From: Neomegalonema sp.
GTDB lineage: Bacteria > Pseudomonadota > Alphaproteobacteria > Rhodobacterales > Rhodobacteraceae
Length of the DNA stretch: 64,000 nt
Assembly (NCBI GenBank): GCA_022760435.1
Contig: JALEFY010000005.1
Coordinates: 186,001 to 250,000, forward strand
Direction: 5' to 3'
Made by a program: the position numbers and the translations under genes. Under the pieces are notes generated by a model, which was given only the letters and a program-made list of their open reading frames with translations, was not told the DNA's origin and searched no databases. This document shows positions 38,590 through 49,779 of the stretch, piece by piece (within the stretch, counting starts at the first letter, position 1; each line of letters opens with the position of its first letter).

Positions 38590-38624
38590 AAAGAAAAGAC
38601 CCCGCAACCCGAGGATGCGAGGTC
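38590..38624 (-). terminator. Intrinsic terminator between odhB and lpd
   Basis: On the - strand the stem GACCTCGCA/TGCGGGGTC (9 bp, one G-U pair, 9-nt loop) is followed by TTTTCTTT. It suggests attenuated read-through from odhB to lpd, or an lpd promoter in the remaining 110 bp. Confidence 0.7.
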
Positions 38625-38688
38625 GGCTGGTCTGCCCTTTTGCACGCGTGCAAAGAGCGCGGCGCAACAGGGCAGACCGCCGCTTGTC

Positions 38689-39906
38689 TTACAGATCCAT
38701 CAGCAGACGGCGCGGATCTTCCAGCGCTTCCTTGACCCGCACCAGGAAGGTCACGGCGCCAGCGCCATCGACGATCCGGTGGTCATAGGACAGTGCCAGA
38801 TACATCATCGGCCGCGCGACGATCTGACCGTTCACGACCATCGGGCGCTCCTGGATCTTGTGCATCCCGAGGATCCCCGATTGCGGGGGGTTCAGGATCG
38901 GCGAGCTCATCAGCGAGCCATAGACGCCGCCATTCGAGATGGTGAAGGTGCCGCCCTGCATATCCGCGACCGAGAGTTTGCCGTCACGAGCGCGCTTGCC
39001 CAGATCGGCGATGGTCTTCTCGATCTGCGCAAAGCTGAGCATGTTAGCATCGCGCACGATCGGAACCACCAGACCGTTCGGGGTGCCGACGGCGACGCCC
39101 ATGTGGTAGTAATCCTTGTAGATCACGTCGGTGCCGTCGATCTCGGCATTGACTTCCGGCACTTCATGCAGGGCATGCACGCATGCCTTGACGAAGAACG
39201 ACATGAAGCCAAGCTTGGTGCCGTGCTTTTTCTCGAACTGGTCTTTGTACTCTTTACGCAGTTCCATGATCGCGCCCATATCCACCTCGTTATAGGTGGT
39301 GAGCATCGCCGCGGTATTCTGGCTATCCTTGAGGCGCTTGGCGATCGTCTGACGCAGCTTGGTCATCCGCACGCGTTTTTCGCGGCTCGCATCATCCGCA
39401 GCGATCGGCGCGCGCGGCGTCTGAGCGGCAACCGGCTGCGCCGAGACGCCACCGGCAAGCGCGGCCTGCACATCGCCCTTCATGACCCGGCCATCACGAC
39501 CCGAGCCCGAAACCTGATCGCGGCTCAGGTTGTTCTCGGCCATCATCTTCTCAGCCGAAGGCGCGTCCTTCACATCGCTGCGCGAACCGCCAGCGGGCGC
39601 GGAGGCGGCAGCCGCAGCCGGGGCCGCCTCTGCCTTGGCTTCCTTCTTCGCAGGCGCGGTCGCCTCGCCACCCTCAACCACAGTGGCCAGCAGAGCATCG
39701 AGCTCGACCGTCTCGCCTTCCTTGGCAACGATCTCCTCAAGCACACCGGCGACGGGCGACGGGACCTCGACGGTCACCTTGTCGGTTTCCAGCTCGCAGA
39801 GCATCTCATCAACCGCGACAGCCTCTCCAGGCTGCTTGAACCAGGTGGCGACGGTGGCTTCCGTCACCGATTCGCCCAGGGTTGGGACCCGAACTTCCGT
39901 GGCCAT
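38689..39906 (-). CDS. odhB: 2-oxoglutarate dehydrogenase E2, dihydrolipoyl succinyltransferase
   Basis: A 405-residue E2 subunit. The lipoyl domain carries Lys43 in [10 protein letters not shown]. An Ala/Pro-rich linker follows, then the E3-binding domain ([20 protein letters not shown]) and the catalytic domain with [14 protein letters not shown] and the active His in [36 protein letters not shown] is the succinyltransferase-type start. It follows odhA by 23 bp, so the two are co-transcribed. Confidence 0.97.
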   Translation of the reverse strand: MATEVRVPTLGESVTEATVATWFKQPGEAVAVDEMLCELETDKVTVEVPSPVAGVLEEIVAKEGETVELDALLATVVEGGEATAPAKKEAKAEAAPAAAAASAPAGGSRSDVKDAPSAEKMMAENNLSRDQVSGSGRDGRVMKGDVQAALAGGVSAQPVAAQTPRAPIAADDASREKRVRMTKLRQTIAKRLKDSQNTAAMLTTYNEVDMGAIMELRKEYKDQFEKKHGTKLGFMSFFVKACVHALHEVPEVNAEIDGTDVIYKDYYHMGVAVGTPNGLVVPIVRDANMLSFAQIEKTIADLGKRARDGKLSVADMQGGTFTISNGGVYGSLMSSPILNPPQSGILGMHKIQERPMVVNGQIVARPMMYLALSYDHRIVDGAGAVTFLVRVKEALEDPRRLLMDL

Positions 39907-39929
39907 ATCTCAAAACTCCCTATCGGACC

Positions 39930-42890
39930 TTAAATGCTGAGCGCGTCGTTGATCAGCGCTTCCTGTTCATGACGGTGACGGCTCGCCAATCCGGTCGCCG
40001 GCGAAGCCGCAGCGGCGCGGCCGGCATAGCGAGCCCGGGTGACCTTGTGCCCCATCTCGGTGAGCACCGCTTCGATCTCCGGCTCGACAAAGAACCAGGC
40101 GCCCTGGTTCTTCGGCTCTTCCTGACACCAGACGATATCGGCATTCGGGAAGCGCTTGACCTCTTCTTTCAAAGAGAAGCTGGGGAACGGATAATACTGT
40201 TCGAGACGCAGCAGATACACGTCGGACGCCCCACGCTTGTCGCGCTCCTCGAGCAGGTCGTAATAAACCTTGCCCGAGCAAATCACGACGCGTTTGATGT
40301 CCTTCTCCGCCGCGAGCTTCATTGGCGCGTCCGGCAGCCGCTCGGCATCGTCGCGCAGAATGCGGTGGAAGCTCGAGCCCGGCCCCATCTCATCGAAGCT
40401 CGACACGCATTTCTTGTGACGCAGCAGCGATTTGGGCGTGAACAGGATCAGCGGCTTGCGGAAGGAGCGGTGAAGCTGCCGACGCAGGATGTGGAAGTAG
40501 TTCGCCGGGGTGGTGCAATTGGCAACGACCCAGTTTTCCTCCGCCGAGTTCTGCAAGAAGCGCTCGATACGCGCCGAGCTATGCTCTGGCCCCTGGCCTT
40601 CGAAGCCATGCGGCAGCAGCATGACCAGCCCGGACATGCGCAACCATTTCAGCTCGCCCGAGCAGATGAACTGGTCGATCATGATCTGGGCGCCGTTCAC
40701 GAAATCGCCGAACTGCGCCTCCCACATCACCAGCGCATTGGGCTCGGTGAGCGAATAGCCGTATTCAAAGCCCAGAACCGCATATTCCGAAAGCATCGAG
40801 TCGATGACTTCAAAACCCAGCGGTTTGTCCGACAATTCACGCAACGGGAAGTAGCGCTCGTCGGTCTCCTGATCGTTATAGGCGGCATGGCGCTGAGAGA
40901 ATGTCCCACGCACCGAGTCCTGCCCCGCGAGGCGGACGGCATAGCCTTCCTTGAGCAGCGAGCCATAGGCGAGCGCTTCGCCCGTCGCCCAATCGATACC
41001 CTTGCCGGTATCGAACATCTCCTGCTTTTGCTTCAGGAGACGGCCAACCGTCTTGTGGAGGGAGAAGCCCTCGGGGACCGTGACGATGGCCTTCCCGATC
41101 TGCTTGAGCGTTTCGAGCTCAACCCCGGTATCGCCGCGCTGATAATGCTCCGAGCGCTCTTCGAGCCCCGACCAGCGGCCATCGAGCCAATCGGCCTTGT
41201 TGGGGCGGAATTCGGTCGCCGCATCAAACTCTTGCGAGAGCTGCTCCTGGAAGTTGGTGCGCGCCTCATCGAATTCGGAGCTATCGATCAAGCCCTCTTC
41301 GATCAGCCGCTCGCCATAGAGCTGGAGAGTCGTTTTCTTCTTCTTGATGTTCTTGTACATCCGCGGCTGGGTGAACATGGGCTCATCGCCCTCGTTATGC
41401 CCAAAGCGGCGGTAGCAGAACATGTCGATGACGACATCTTTCTTGAACAGTTGACGGAACTCGGTGGCCACCTTGGCGGCATGCACCACCGCTTCGGGAT
41501 CATCGCCGTTCACGTGGAAGATCGGCGCATCCACCATCAGCGCCACATCCGAAGGATAGGGCGAGGACCGCGAGAAATGCGGCGCGGTGGTGAAGCCGAT
41601 CTGGTTGTTGACGATGAAATGGATCGCGCCGCCGGTGCGGTGACCGCGCAGCCCCGACAGGCCGAGACATTCCTGCACGATCCCTTGTCCGGCAAAAGCC
41701 GCATCGCCATGAAGCAGAACCGGGATAACCGTGGTCCGGTCGACATTGTCGCCGAGCTGCCATTGCTTGGCCCGCGCCTTGCCCAGAACGACCGGGTTGA
41801 CCGCCTCCAGATGCGACGGGTTCGCCGTCAGCGACAGGTGGACCTGATTATCGTCGAAGGAACGATCCGAAGATGCACCCAGGTGGTACTTCACATCCCC
41901 GGAGCCGCCGACATCTTCAGGCTTGAACGAGCCACCCTGAAATTCGTGGAAAATCGCCTGATAGGGCTTGGCCATCACATTGGCCAGCACGTTGAGGCGG
42001 CCACGATGCGGCATGCCGAACACGATCTCGCGGGCGCCGAGGGCACCGCCGCGCTTGATGATCTGCTCGAGCGCCGGGATCAGCGCCTCGCCGCCATCGA
42101 TGCCGAAGCGCTTGGTTCCCATGTATTTGACATGCAGGAACTTTTCAAAGCCCTCAGCCTCGATCAGCTTGTTCAGGATCGCCTTGCGCCCTTCGCGGGT
42201 GAAGTGGATTTCCTTGTTATAGCCCTCGATGCGCTCCTTCAGCCATGACACCTGCACAGGATCGGAGATGTGCATGAATTGCAGCGCGAAGGTGCCGCAA
42301 TAGGTGCGCTTGAGGATGTCAAGGATCTGCCGCAGCGGCGCGTTCTCGAGCCCGAGCACGTGATCGATGAAGATATGGCGATCCATATCGGCGGCGGTGA
42401 AGCCATAGGTCTGCGGATCGAGCTCGGGATGCTCTTCGCGCTCCTGCATGCCCAGCGGATCGAGATTGGCAACCAGATGGCCCCGGATCCGATAGGCGCG
42501 AATCAGCATCAGCGCGCGGATCGAGTCGAGCACGGCCTGGCGCAGCTCAGCTTGCCCCATCGCCGCGCCGTTCTCCGACACAGCCTTGCTTTGCAGCTTT
42601 TCCTTGATCGCTTTGGGTGACGGAATGTCCTGCCATTGTCCGTCAAAAGCAGCGACCATCTCGTCGTTCTTTTTCGGCGGCCAGTCCTGACGCGACCACG
42701 GCGCACCCGCGGCTTCGGTCACCACATGGTCCGGCGCGTCGCCGAGCTGGGAAAAGAATTCCTGCCATGACGGATCGACAGACAATGGATCGCGCGCAAA
42801 GCGCTCATACATCTGCTCGACATAGACAGAATTTGCGCCCTGCAGGAACGAGGACGCCTGGAAAATCTCGTTAACGGAGTTGCGGCTCAT
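39930..42890 (-). CDS. odhA: 2-oxoglutarate dehydrogenase E1
   Basis: A 986-residue thiamine-diphosphate decarboxylase, the entry point of the 2-oxoglutarate dehydrogenase complex. The N-terminal E2-binding stretch is SFLQGANSVYVEQMYERF. The core has GMPHRGRLNVLANVM, the ThDP motif HGDAAFAGQGIVQE through NNQIGFTT, RRFGHNEGDEP, and LPHGFEGQGPEHSSAR. The frame reaches 43007, but MSRNSVNEIFQASSFL (42890) is the family start. First gene of odhA-odhB(-lpd), downstream of sucD across a terminator. Confidence 0.97.
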   Translation of the reverse strand: MSRNSVNEIFQASSFLQGANSVYVEQMYERFARDPLSVDPSWQEFFSQLGDAPDHVVTEAAGAPWSRQDWPPKKNDEMVAAFDGQWQDIPSPKAIKEKLQSKAVSENGAAMGQAELRQAVLDSIRALMLIRAYRIRGHLVANLDPLGMQEREEHPELDPQTYGFTAADMDRHIFIDHVLGLENAPLRQILDILKRTYCGTFALQFMHISDPVQVSWLKERIEGYNKEIHFTREGRKAILNKLIEAEGFEKFLHVKYMGTKRFGIDGGEALIPALEQIIKRGGALGAREIVFGMPHRGRLNVLANVMAKPYQAIFHEFQGGSFKPEDVGGSGDVKYHLGASSDRSFDDNQVHLSLTANPSHLEAVNPVVLGKARAKQWQLGDNVDRTTVIPVLLHGDAAFAGQGIVQECLGLSGLRGHRTGGAIHFIVNNQIGFTTAPHFSRSSPYPSDVALMVDAPIFHVNGDDPEAVVHAAKVATEFRQLFKKDVVIDMFCYRRFGHNEGDEPMFTQPRMYKNIKKKKTTLQLYGERLIEEGLIDSSEFDEARTNFQEQLSQEFDAATEFRPNKADWLDGRWSGLEERSEHYQRGDTGVELETLKQIGKAIVTVPEGFSLHKTVGRLLKQKQEMFDTGKGIDWATGEALAYGSLLKEGYAVRLAGQDSVRGTFSQRHAAYNDQETDERYFPLRELSDKPLGFEVIDSMLSEYAVLGFEYGYSLTEPNALVMWEAQFGDFVNGAQIMIDQFICSGELKWLRMSGLVMLLPHGFEGQGPEHSSARIERFLQNSAEENWVVANCTTPANYFHILRRQLHRSFRKPLILFTPKSLLRHKKCVSSFDEMGPGSSFHRILRDDAERLPDAPMKLAAEKDIKRVVICSGKVYYDLLEERDKRGASDVYLLRLEQYYPFPSFSLKEEVKRFPNADIVWCQEEPKNQGAWFFVEPEIEAVLTEMGHKVTRARYAGRAAAASPATGLASRHRHEQEALINDALSI

Positions 42891-43277
42891 GATACCTGCG
42901 CAGGGCTTTCCCACTGCGCCCCTTCGTAATGAACGCTGCACCCATAGCGGCAGATGAGCCCGAGGTCGAGAGAGCAAAAGACAATTTTCTGGTGAATTGC
43001 CTATCAATGCGTCTGACGGACCCAGACTGAAACCGTTTTGCCCGGCCCGGCCCGCATCCCTCTCTTGCCGCGCAGTCGGCGATCAAGAGATTGGACAATA
43101 GGCGATGCTTGGCATGATTTGCTGAGCGGGCTTGCACCGCACTCATCCGCCCGCGCCATGTCGCATCGGTGCTCGGTTCGAAGTGCAATCTTCACAGCGC
43201 CGCTCCCAAATCCAGGACCGCGGCGTTGCAGATAAAAAAAGAGGCTGCCCCGACAGGGCAACCTCCAACTGGCTGGA
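42891..43277. promoter_or_regulatory. 387-bp intergenic region between sucD and odhA
   Basis: It contains the sucD terminator at its right end and presumably the odhA promoter. AT-rich sequence near 42980-43010 (- strand, around AATTCACCAGAAAATTGTC) is the most promoter-like part, but I see no convincing -35/-10 pair and no coding region. Confidence 0.4.
43233..43265 (-). terminator. Intrinsic terminator after sucD
   Basis: On the - strand, GAGGTTGCCC and GGGCAGCCTC pair (one G-U) around a 5-nt loop and are followed by seven T. It separates the mdh-suc transcript from odhAB. Confidence 0.88.
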
Positions 43278-44150
43278 TCAGCCGATGGCCTTGACGATCG
43301 CTTCGCCCAGACCCGCCGGGCTGTCAGCGATGACCATGCCGGCCGAGCGCATGGCTTCGATCTTGTCTTCGGCGCCGCCTTTGCCACCGGCGATGATCGC
43401 ACCGGCATGGCCCATGCGGCGGCCCGGAGGAGCCGTACGGCCCGCGATGAAGCCCGCCATCGGCTTCTTGATCTTGTGATTCTTCACAAAATCGGCTGCA
43501 TCTTCTTCCGCAGAGCCACCGATCTCACCGATCATGATGATCGCCTGGGTCTCGTCGTCATGCAGCAGCAGATCGAGCGCGTCGATATGCTCGGTGCCCT
43601 TGATCGGATCACCGCCGATACCGATACAGGTCGATTGGCCGAGACCCACAGCGGTGGTCTGATGCACCGCCTCATAGGTCAGCGTACCCGAGCGCGAAAC
43701 GATGCCGATCGAGCCACGCTTGTGGATGTGGCCCGGCATAATGCCGATCTTGCAAGCATCCGGGGTGATGACACCGGGGCAGTTCGGGCCGATCAGACGC
43801 GAGCTCGAGCCTTGCAGCGCGCGCTTCACCTTCATCATATCCATCACCGGAATGCCTTCGGTAATGCAGACGATCAGCTCCATCTCGGCGTCAATTGCCT
43901 CGAGAATCGCATCGGCAGCGAACGGGGGCGGTACGTAGATCACCGACGCATTGGCTTCGGTTGCCGCTTTTGCTTCGCCGACCGTGTCAAAGACCGGCAG
44001 GCCGACATGGCTGGTGCCGCCCTTGCCCGGGGTCACGCCGCCGACCATCTTGGTGCCGTAGGCGACGGCTTGTTCGGTATGGAAAGTGCCTTGCGAGCCG
44101 GTCAGGCCCTGACAGATCACTTTGGTGTTTTCATCGACAAGTACTGCCAT
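43278..44150 (-). CDS. sucD: Succinyl-CoA synthetase alpha subunit
   Basis: A 290-residue ADP/GDP-forming ligase subunit. The CoA-binding Rossmann domain begins [21 protein letters not shown]. The phosphorylated histidine is in [21 protein letters not shown]. It makes ATP/GTP and succinate from succinyl-CoA with SucC. Unusually, it is separated from sucC by a methyltransferase gene. It ends at a strong terminator. Confidence 0.97.
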   Translation of the reverse strand: MAVLVDENTKVICQGLTGSQGTFHTEQAVAYGTKMVGGVTPGKGGTSHVGLPVFDTVGEAKAATEANASVIYVPPPFAADAILEAIDAEMELIVCITEGIPVMDMMKVKRALQGSSSRLIGPNCPGVITPDACKIGIMPGHIHKRGSIGIVSRSGTLTYEAVHQTTAVGLGQSTCIGIGGDPIKGTEHIDALDLLLHDDETQAIIMIGEIGGSAEEDAADFVKNHKIKKPMAGFIAGRTAPPGRRMGHAGAIIAGGKGGAEDKIEAMRSAGMVIADSPAGLGEAIVKAIG

Positions 44151-44223
44151 TGGGGTCCACTCCCTGTCTTCCTACCCCCGGGGGACATCCGCGGGCTTTG
44201 CTGATACCTGAATGAGACGGCGA

Positions 44224-44973
44224 CTACGCCTTGATGCCGAGCACCACGTCGTAATAGATCTTGCCGCCTCCCGAACTTTCGCGATGGAAATGCGACGCGC
44301 GGTACTTCTCGAGCAGCGCGCCGCTACTGATCTTCTCGTTCACCCAGTCATTGAGGGCGATGCATTCCGGATCGGGATCCTGCGGCTTGACATGGAAGAT
44401 GAACCAGCCGCCACTTTCGAGCAGCGCGAAGCCCTGCTCAAAGCCCGCGACCGGGATATGATTGCCCCAGCCTGTCGCCGAAGCCATCCCCACCACGTTG
44501 AACTTGCCGCCCTCCAGCACCGCGCGCGATGATGGTTCCAGCGCCGTGAGATCCGCGACCAGGTAATCCTCATAAAGGCCCGGGCGATCCCGCTCTGCTG
44601 CCAGCTTGGCATTGGGCTCGATATCGAGCCCGACCAGATGCGGCACTTTTAGCGTGTTCTTGATCTCATGACCGAAAACACCGCTGCCGGCACCGAGCTC
44701 CAGAAAACGCAACTGGGACGGATCGACCCCGTTTTGCTCCCACACACCCTTGATCGCCGCCGACATCTCCGTCGGGGTTTCGCAGGAAAGCGTGTGATAG
44801 AGGGCGATGTCATAGAGCCACGGGACGGCATAGAGCGACTTGTAATCGTGGATATTGAACCGAGTTGGCTTGCCATCGATATCCGCCAGGAAAAACTCTT
44901 CGGACTGCTTGCCGCCCTCCGGGGCCTCAAAGCGGACATTGTAGAGCTTAGGAATATAGTCGTACGCGGACAT
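44224..44973 (-). CDS. Class I SAM-dependent methyltransferase inserted between sucC and sucD
   Basis: A 249-residue protein. Motif I is clear at 90-101 (FLELGAGSGVFG), with an acidic loop at VGLDIEPNAKLAAERD and the post-motif NVVGMASATGWGNHIPVAGFEQGFALLESGGWFIFHVKP. The N-terminal 60 residues (YDYIPKLYNVRFEAPEGG, YAVPWLYDIALYHTL) are distinctive, but I cannot name the family or substrate. It lies on the same strand between sucC and sucD with gaps of 101 and 73 bp, so it should be co-transcribed with succinyl-CoA synthetase. Base composition is like its neighbours, so recent transfer is not obvious. Confidence 0.85.
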   Translation of the reverse strand: MSAYDYIPKLYNVRFEAPEGGKQSEEFFLADIDGKPTRFNIHDYKSLYAVPWLYDIALYHTLSCETPTEMSAAIKGVWEQNGVDPSQLRFLELGAGSGVFGHEIKNTLKVPHLVGLDIEPNAKLAAERDRPGLYEDYLVADLTALEPSSRAVLEGGKFNVVGMASATGWGNHIPVAGFEQGFALLESGGWFIFHVKPQDPDPECIALNDWVNEKISSGALLEKYRASHFHRESSGGGKIYYDVVLGIKA

Positions 44974-45074
44974 AGAAGCGGGCTCTCCAAGTACATAGCG
45001 CGCGCTGCGCCGTCATCGCGGCGCAACAGGAAACAGGGTCGCTCGGATTAGGTCCAGAGCGACCCTCGATCAGA

Positions 45075-46274
45075 TCAGGCCAGTTCCTTGACCGCCTTGA
45101 CGATCTTCTCAGCCGCATCGGCCAGGTTGTCGCCGGCGATGACGTTGAGCCCGGAATTGGAGATGATCTCCTTGCCCAGCTCGACATTCGTGCCCTCGAG
45201 GCGCACGACCAGCGGCACTTTCAGGCCAACTTCCTTCACCGCAGCAATGATGCCTTCTGCGATGATGTCACAGCGCATGATGCCGCCGAAGATGTTGACG
45301 AGGATGCCTTTGACCTTGTCATCGGAGGTGATGATCTTGAACGCCTCGGTCACCTTCTCCTTGGTCGCGCCGCCGCCCACATCGAGGAAGTTGGCAGGCT
45401 CAGAACCGTAGAGCTTGATGATATCCATGGTCGCCATCGCGAGACCCGCACCGTTCACCATGCAGCCGATTTCACCATCGAGTGCGATGTAGTTCAGGTC
45501 ATATTTCGATGCGGCGAGTTCCTTGGCATCTTCCTCGGTCTCGTCGCGCAGATCGGCGAGCTCGGGGTGGCGATACATCGCGTTGCCGTCAAAGCTCATC
45601 TTGCAGTCGAGGCATTTGAGATTGTCTTCGCCGTCGATGATCAGCGGGTTGATCTCGACCATGTCGCAATCTTTTTCGATGAACAGGCGATAGAGCGTAT
45701 CGACCAGTTTCACGCATTGCTTGATCTGCGCGCCTTGCAGGCCGAGCGCAAAGGCGATCTTGCGGCCATGGAAGGGCTGGATGCCCGATGCCGGATCAAC
45801 CGAGAAGCTCAGGATCTTCTCGGGGGTCGAGGCTGCGACTTCCTCGATATCCATGCCGCCTTCGGTCGAGACCACATAGGAGATGCGCGAGGTGGCGCGA
45901 TCGACCAGCAGGGACATGTAGAGCTCGTTCTTGATGTCCGAGCCGTCCTCGATATAGACGCGGTTCACCTGCTTGCCGACCGGGCCAGTCTGATGGGTGA
46001 CCAGCGTGTTGCCGAGCATCTGGGTGGCGAATTCGGCGACTTCTTCAACCGATTTGGCAAGGCGGACACCGCCCTTTTCGCCAGCAGCGGCTTCCTTGAA
46101 CTTGCCCTTGCCGCGCCCACCGGCATGGATCTGGCTTTTGACGACCCAGAGCGGACCGCCGAGTTCTTCGGCCGCCTTCCAGGCTTCCTCGGCATTGAAC
46201 GCGACGACGCCGCGACCAACAGGTGCGCCAAACTCGCGCAGCAGTGCCTTAGCTTGATACTCGTGGATGTTCAT
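45075..46274 (-). CDS. sucC: Succinyl-CoA synthetase beta subunit
   Basis: A 399-residue ATP-grasp subunit. The N-terminus [22 protein letters not shown] and [19 protein letters not shown] are diagnostic. [27 protein letters not shown] and [14 protein letters not shown] give the metal/nucleotide and subunit-interface regions. Follows mdh on the same strand (210-bp gap). Confidence 0.97.
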   Translation of the reverse strand: MNIHEYQAKALLREFGAPVGRGVVAFNAEEAWKAAEELGGPLWVVKSQIHAGGRGKGKFKEAAAGEKGGVRLAKSVEEVAEFATQMLGNTLVTHQTGPVGKQVNRVYIEDGSDIKNELYMSLLVDRATSRISYVVSTEGGMDIEEVAASTPEKILSFSVDPASGIQPFHGRKIAFALGLQGAQIKQCVKLVDTLYRLFIEKDCDMVEINPLIIDGEDNLKCLDCKMSFDGNAMYRHPELADLRDETEEDAKELAASKYDLNYIALDGEIGCMVNGAGLAMATMDIIKLYGSEPANFLDVGGGATKEKVTEAFKIITSDDKVKGILVNIFGGIMRCDIIAEGIIAAVKEVGLKVPLVVRLEGTNVELGKEIISNSGLNVIAGDNLADAAEKIVKAVKELA

Positions 46275-46484
46275 GGTGGCTCCCGTCTTAGCTCTTGCCC
46301 GGCGGCAAGGTCGTCCCTAGCGAATTCTGGGGCCCTTGGTGCGGCGATAGGACGTCGCCAGGCTCCAGGCTGTTTTCAGTCCGCGGTTGTCATCGTCAGC
46401 CCTTGCAGGCGCGAGCCGCGCGGCAGGCTCCCCGGTCCCGGCGATGCCGGATAAACCGGCACCGCTCTGTTGGGGCTCATCCTT

Positions 46485-47779
<1,295 letters not shown>

Positions 47780-48397
47780 TCAGGGACAGGCGCGCAGACC
47801 GCGGCAAACAATGTGCAAGACACTGTCGAGATCACCCTGCACCTTTTCGATGCCATGACGCGCAACAGCATTGGGAATGAAAAAGAATTTCGTGCTTAGA
47901 TGCACCGCGCGCGACGCAGCTTCGGGGTCTTCGACATCGAATTCGCCAGACTGCGCCCCGTCGCGGATCACCGAAGTCAGCAATTTCAGGCGCTCTTCGA
48001 CATGGCGAGAGATGATCGAGCCACCCTCATCACAATCGCAGACCATATCAGCAAGCTCGAGCAATTTGGGCGTCTGGCGCAGGTGATCGACCATATTCAT
48101 AACCCCATGATCGATCATCGCACGCAAACGGGCCTCCGCGCTGGGATGGGGCGCCCGCATCGCCTGCGCCATGCCTTCCGTCTCTTGCTGCATGAAGTCT
48201 TCGACCACCGCGAAACCGATTGCCTGCTTGTTCTTGAAATACCGATAGATGTTACCGGCAGACATCCCGCAAGATTGCGCGATGTCGCCGATATTGGTTT
48301 TCGAGTATCCGTAGTGGCAAAACAGCTCGCCCGCCTTTTGCGCGATCTCTTGGCGGATCGGGTTCGTAGTCGTGTCGGTCTGAAGTTCATCAGTCAA
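47780..48397 (-). CDS. TetR-family transcriptional regulator
   Basis: A 205-residue regulator. The N-terminal HTH spans about residues 15-60 (AGELFCHYGYSKTNIGDIAQSCGMSAGNIYRYFKNK); the C-terminal ligand domain is typical in size. The start is TTG at 48397, with GGAGAG upstream; the nearby ATG is out of frame. It is the last gene of the RND/LolA-like/barrel cluster on the same strand, 92 bp after the barrel gene, and so is the natural candidate for its regulator. Confidence 0.88.
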   Translation of the reverse strand: MTDELQTDTTTNPIRQEIAQKAGELFCHYGYSKTNIGDIAQSCGMSAGNIYRYFKNKQAIGFAVVEDFMQQETEGMAQAMRAPHPSAEARLRAMIDHGVMNMVDHLRQTPKLLELADMVCDCDEGGSIISRHVEERLKLLTSVIRDGAQSGEFDVEDPEAASRAVHLSTKFFFIPNAVARHGIEKVQGDLDSVLHIVCRGLRACP

Positions 48398-48489
48398 CGA
48401 AATGTGCTCTCCAAAAGGGTCAGGCGGCTTGACGGCGAGGCGGTTTTGGGATCAGGCGGCGCGCGCAAAGCACCGCCCTTTGTATCAGC

Positions 48490-49779
48490 CTACCAGAAAT
48501 AGGACAATTTCATACGAATGAAACTGTCATCTTGCAGCGCGGACTCGATCTCCTCCTCATCGACATAGACAAAGGCCTGACCTTCGATCTCGGCCTTCCA
48601 CCCTTCCATGATCCGCCGCTCCGCCTCCAGACGCAAGGCGGTGGAGCCGCTGACGGCATCGGTGCTCGCGGTGAACAGGAGGGCCGTATCCGCTTCATCA
48701 TTGAGCGACAGGCGCGCACCGGCGATGACATCCTCCTCGAACGGGGTCAATGCATCGCCGCCGCGACTGTCATAGGCAAATTCGAGAACCAGCCCCAGAT
48801 CAGCCTGAGTGCCCGCAATCTGATAGAGCGTGTGCTCGAGCCCGCCGGTGGCAGCGATGTAGTTCTGGCGCTCGAAATTGCGATCGCGCTGGCCCTCGCG
48901 CCCGATCACCTCCAGCTTCCACAAGGTCGCGTCGCTGGTGTATTGTCCGTCAAAGCCGAGCTGGGTGATGGTGTCATAGACCACGGTCAGCTTGCTATCG
49001 GGCCCGAGCACGGTGCCAGGCGCAAAGGGCGCGATGGCGCCATCACGCGAGACGCCGTGAAAGGCACTCACACCCCAGTCGAAAGCCTCATAGGAGCGCG
49101 CCCAGCGCAGGGCGAAGGATTGGGCGAACTCCTCGCCACTGGCATCGATGCGGGCGTTATCCGCATCAACCGGCAGGGCAGCGCGCAGCCGCCCACCAAA
49201 GCCCGGCGCGGTCGGCTTGCGAAAATAGGGCAGCCAATAGCCGGTAAAGGTGCCGATATCGGTCAGCCGCGAGACCCGCAGCATCGGCTGGCCGAGCTTG
49301 TCCTCGCCATCGAGCCCCTCGACCGCATCGGCCGAGTTGATGATATCGACCAGATGCACGGCTTCGGTCTTGCCCCAGAACACGGTGTCGATACCCACCG
49401 TGACGTCCCAGTCGCCGGAGCGATAGTCGATCTTGGCCTCGCGCAGATCAGCATGGGTGCGCGCATCATCCGCCGCGTCCCAGCGCAAGAATGGCGTGAG
49501 CGTCAGCGCCAGATCGCCATCCTGCCATTCCATGAGCAGCGAGGGCTGCGCCGCAAAGGAAAAGTCATCGCGCTCTTGCTGCGCAAAGCGCTCTTCCTGA
49601 GCAAAGAGCGTTCCCTCGAATTCGACGAACCCGTAGAATTCGACCGCTTCCTGGGCGCTGGCGCTGCCGGCCATCAGCAAGCCGAGAGCACCGCCCAACA
49701 CCGCCTTGATACCCTCGTCGATCGGGCCCCGCCCGCTCGATCGGCGCTCAGCGCGCCAGGCGAGCCAGTTTCTGCGCAT
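48490..49779 (-). CDS. Outer-membrane beta-barrel protein of an RND-linked cluster (DUF1302-like)
   Basis: About 429 residues. A long, Arg-rich N-region leads into a signal peptide (KAVLGGALGLLMAGSASAQEA, cleavage near ASA-Q). The rest alternates amphipathic beta-strands rich in Tyr, Trp, Phe and Asp (VEFYGFVEFEGTLF, TVGIDTVFWGKTEAVHLVDI, LRLEAERRIMEGWKAEIEG) and ends KLSYFW, a terminal aromatic typical of BAM substrates. The WGKTE-VDI segment recalls DUF1302 proteins that accompany MMPL transporters. The ATG at 49779 has GGGAG upstream. It overlaps the preceding ORF by 32 bp, so it is translationally coupled. Confidence 0.78.
   Translation of the reverse strand: MRRNWLAWRAERRSSGRGPIDEGIKAVLGGALGLLMAGSASAQEAVEFYGFVEFEGTLFAQEERFAQQERDDFSFAAQPSLLMEWQDGDLALTLTPFLRWDAADDARTHADLREAKIDYRSGDWDVTVGIDTVFWGKTEAVHLVDIINSADAVEGLDGEDKLGQPMLRVSRLTDIGTFTGYWLPYFRKPTAPGFGGRLRAALPVDADNARIDASGEEFAQSFALRWARSYEAFDWGVSAFHGVSRDGAIAPFAPGTVLGPDSKLTVVYDTITQLGFDGQYTSDATLWKLEVIGREGQRDRNFERQNYIAATGGLEHTLYQIAGTQADLGLVLEFAYDSRGGDALTPFEEDVIAGARLSLNDEADTALLFTASTDAVSGSTALRLEAERRIMEGWKAEIEGQAFVYVDEEEIESALQDDSFIRMKLSYFW

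Noticed and set aside
39882-42248. A 788-codon + strand frame opposite odhA/odhB
   Set aside because: Shadow of odhA codon bias; no motif recognised.
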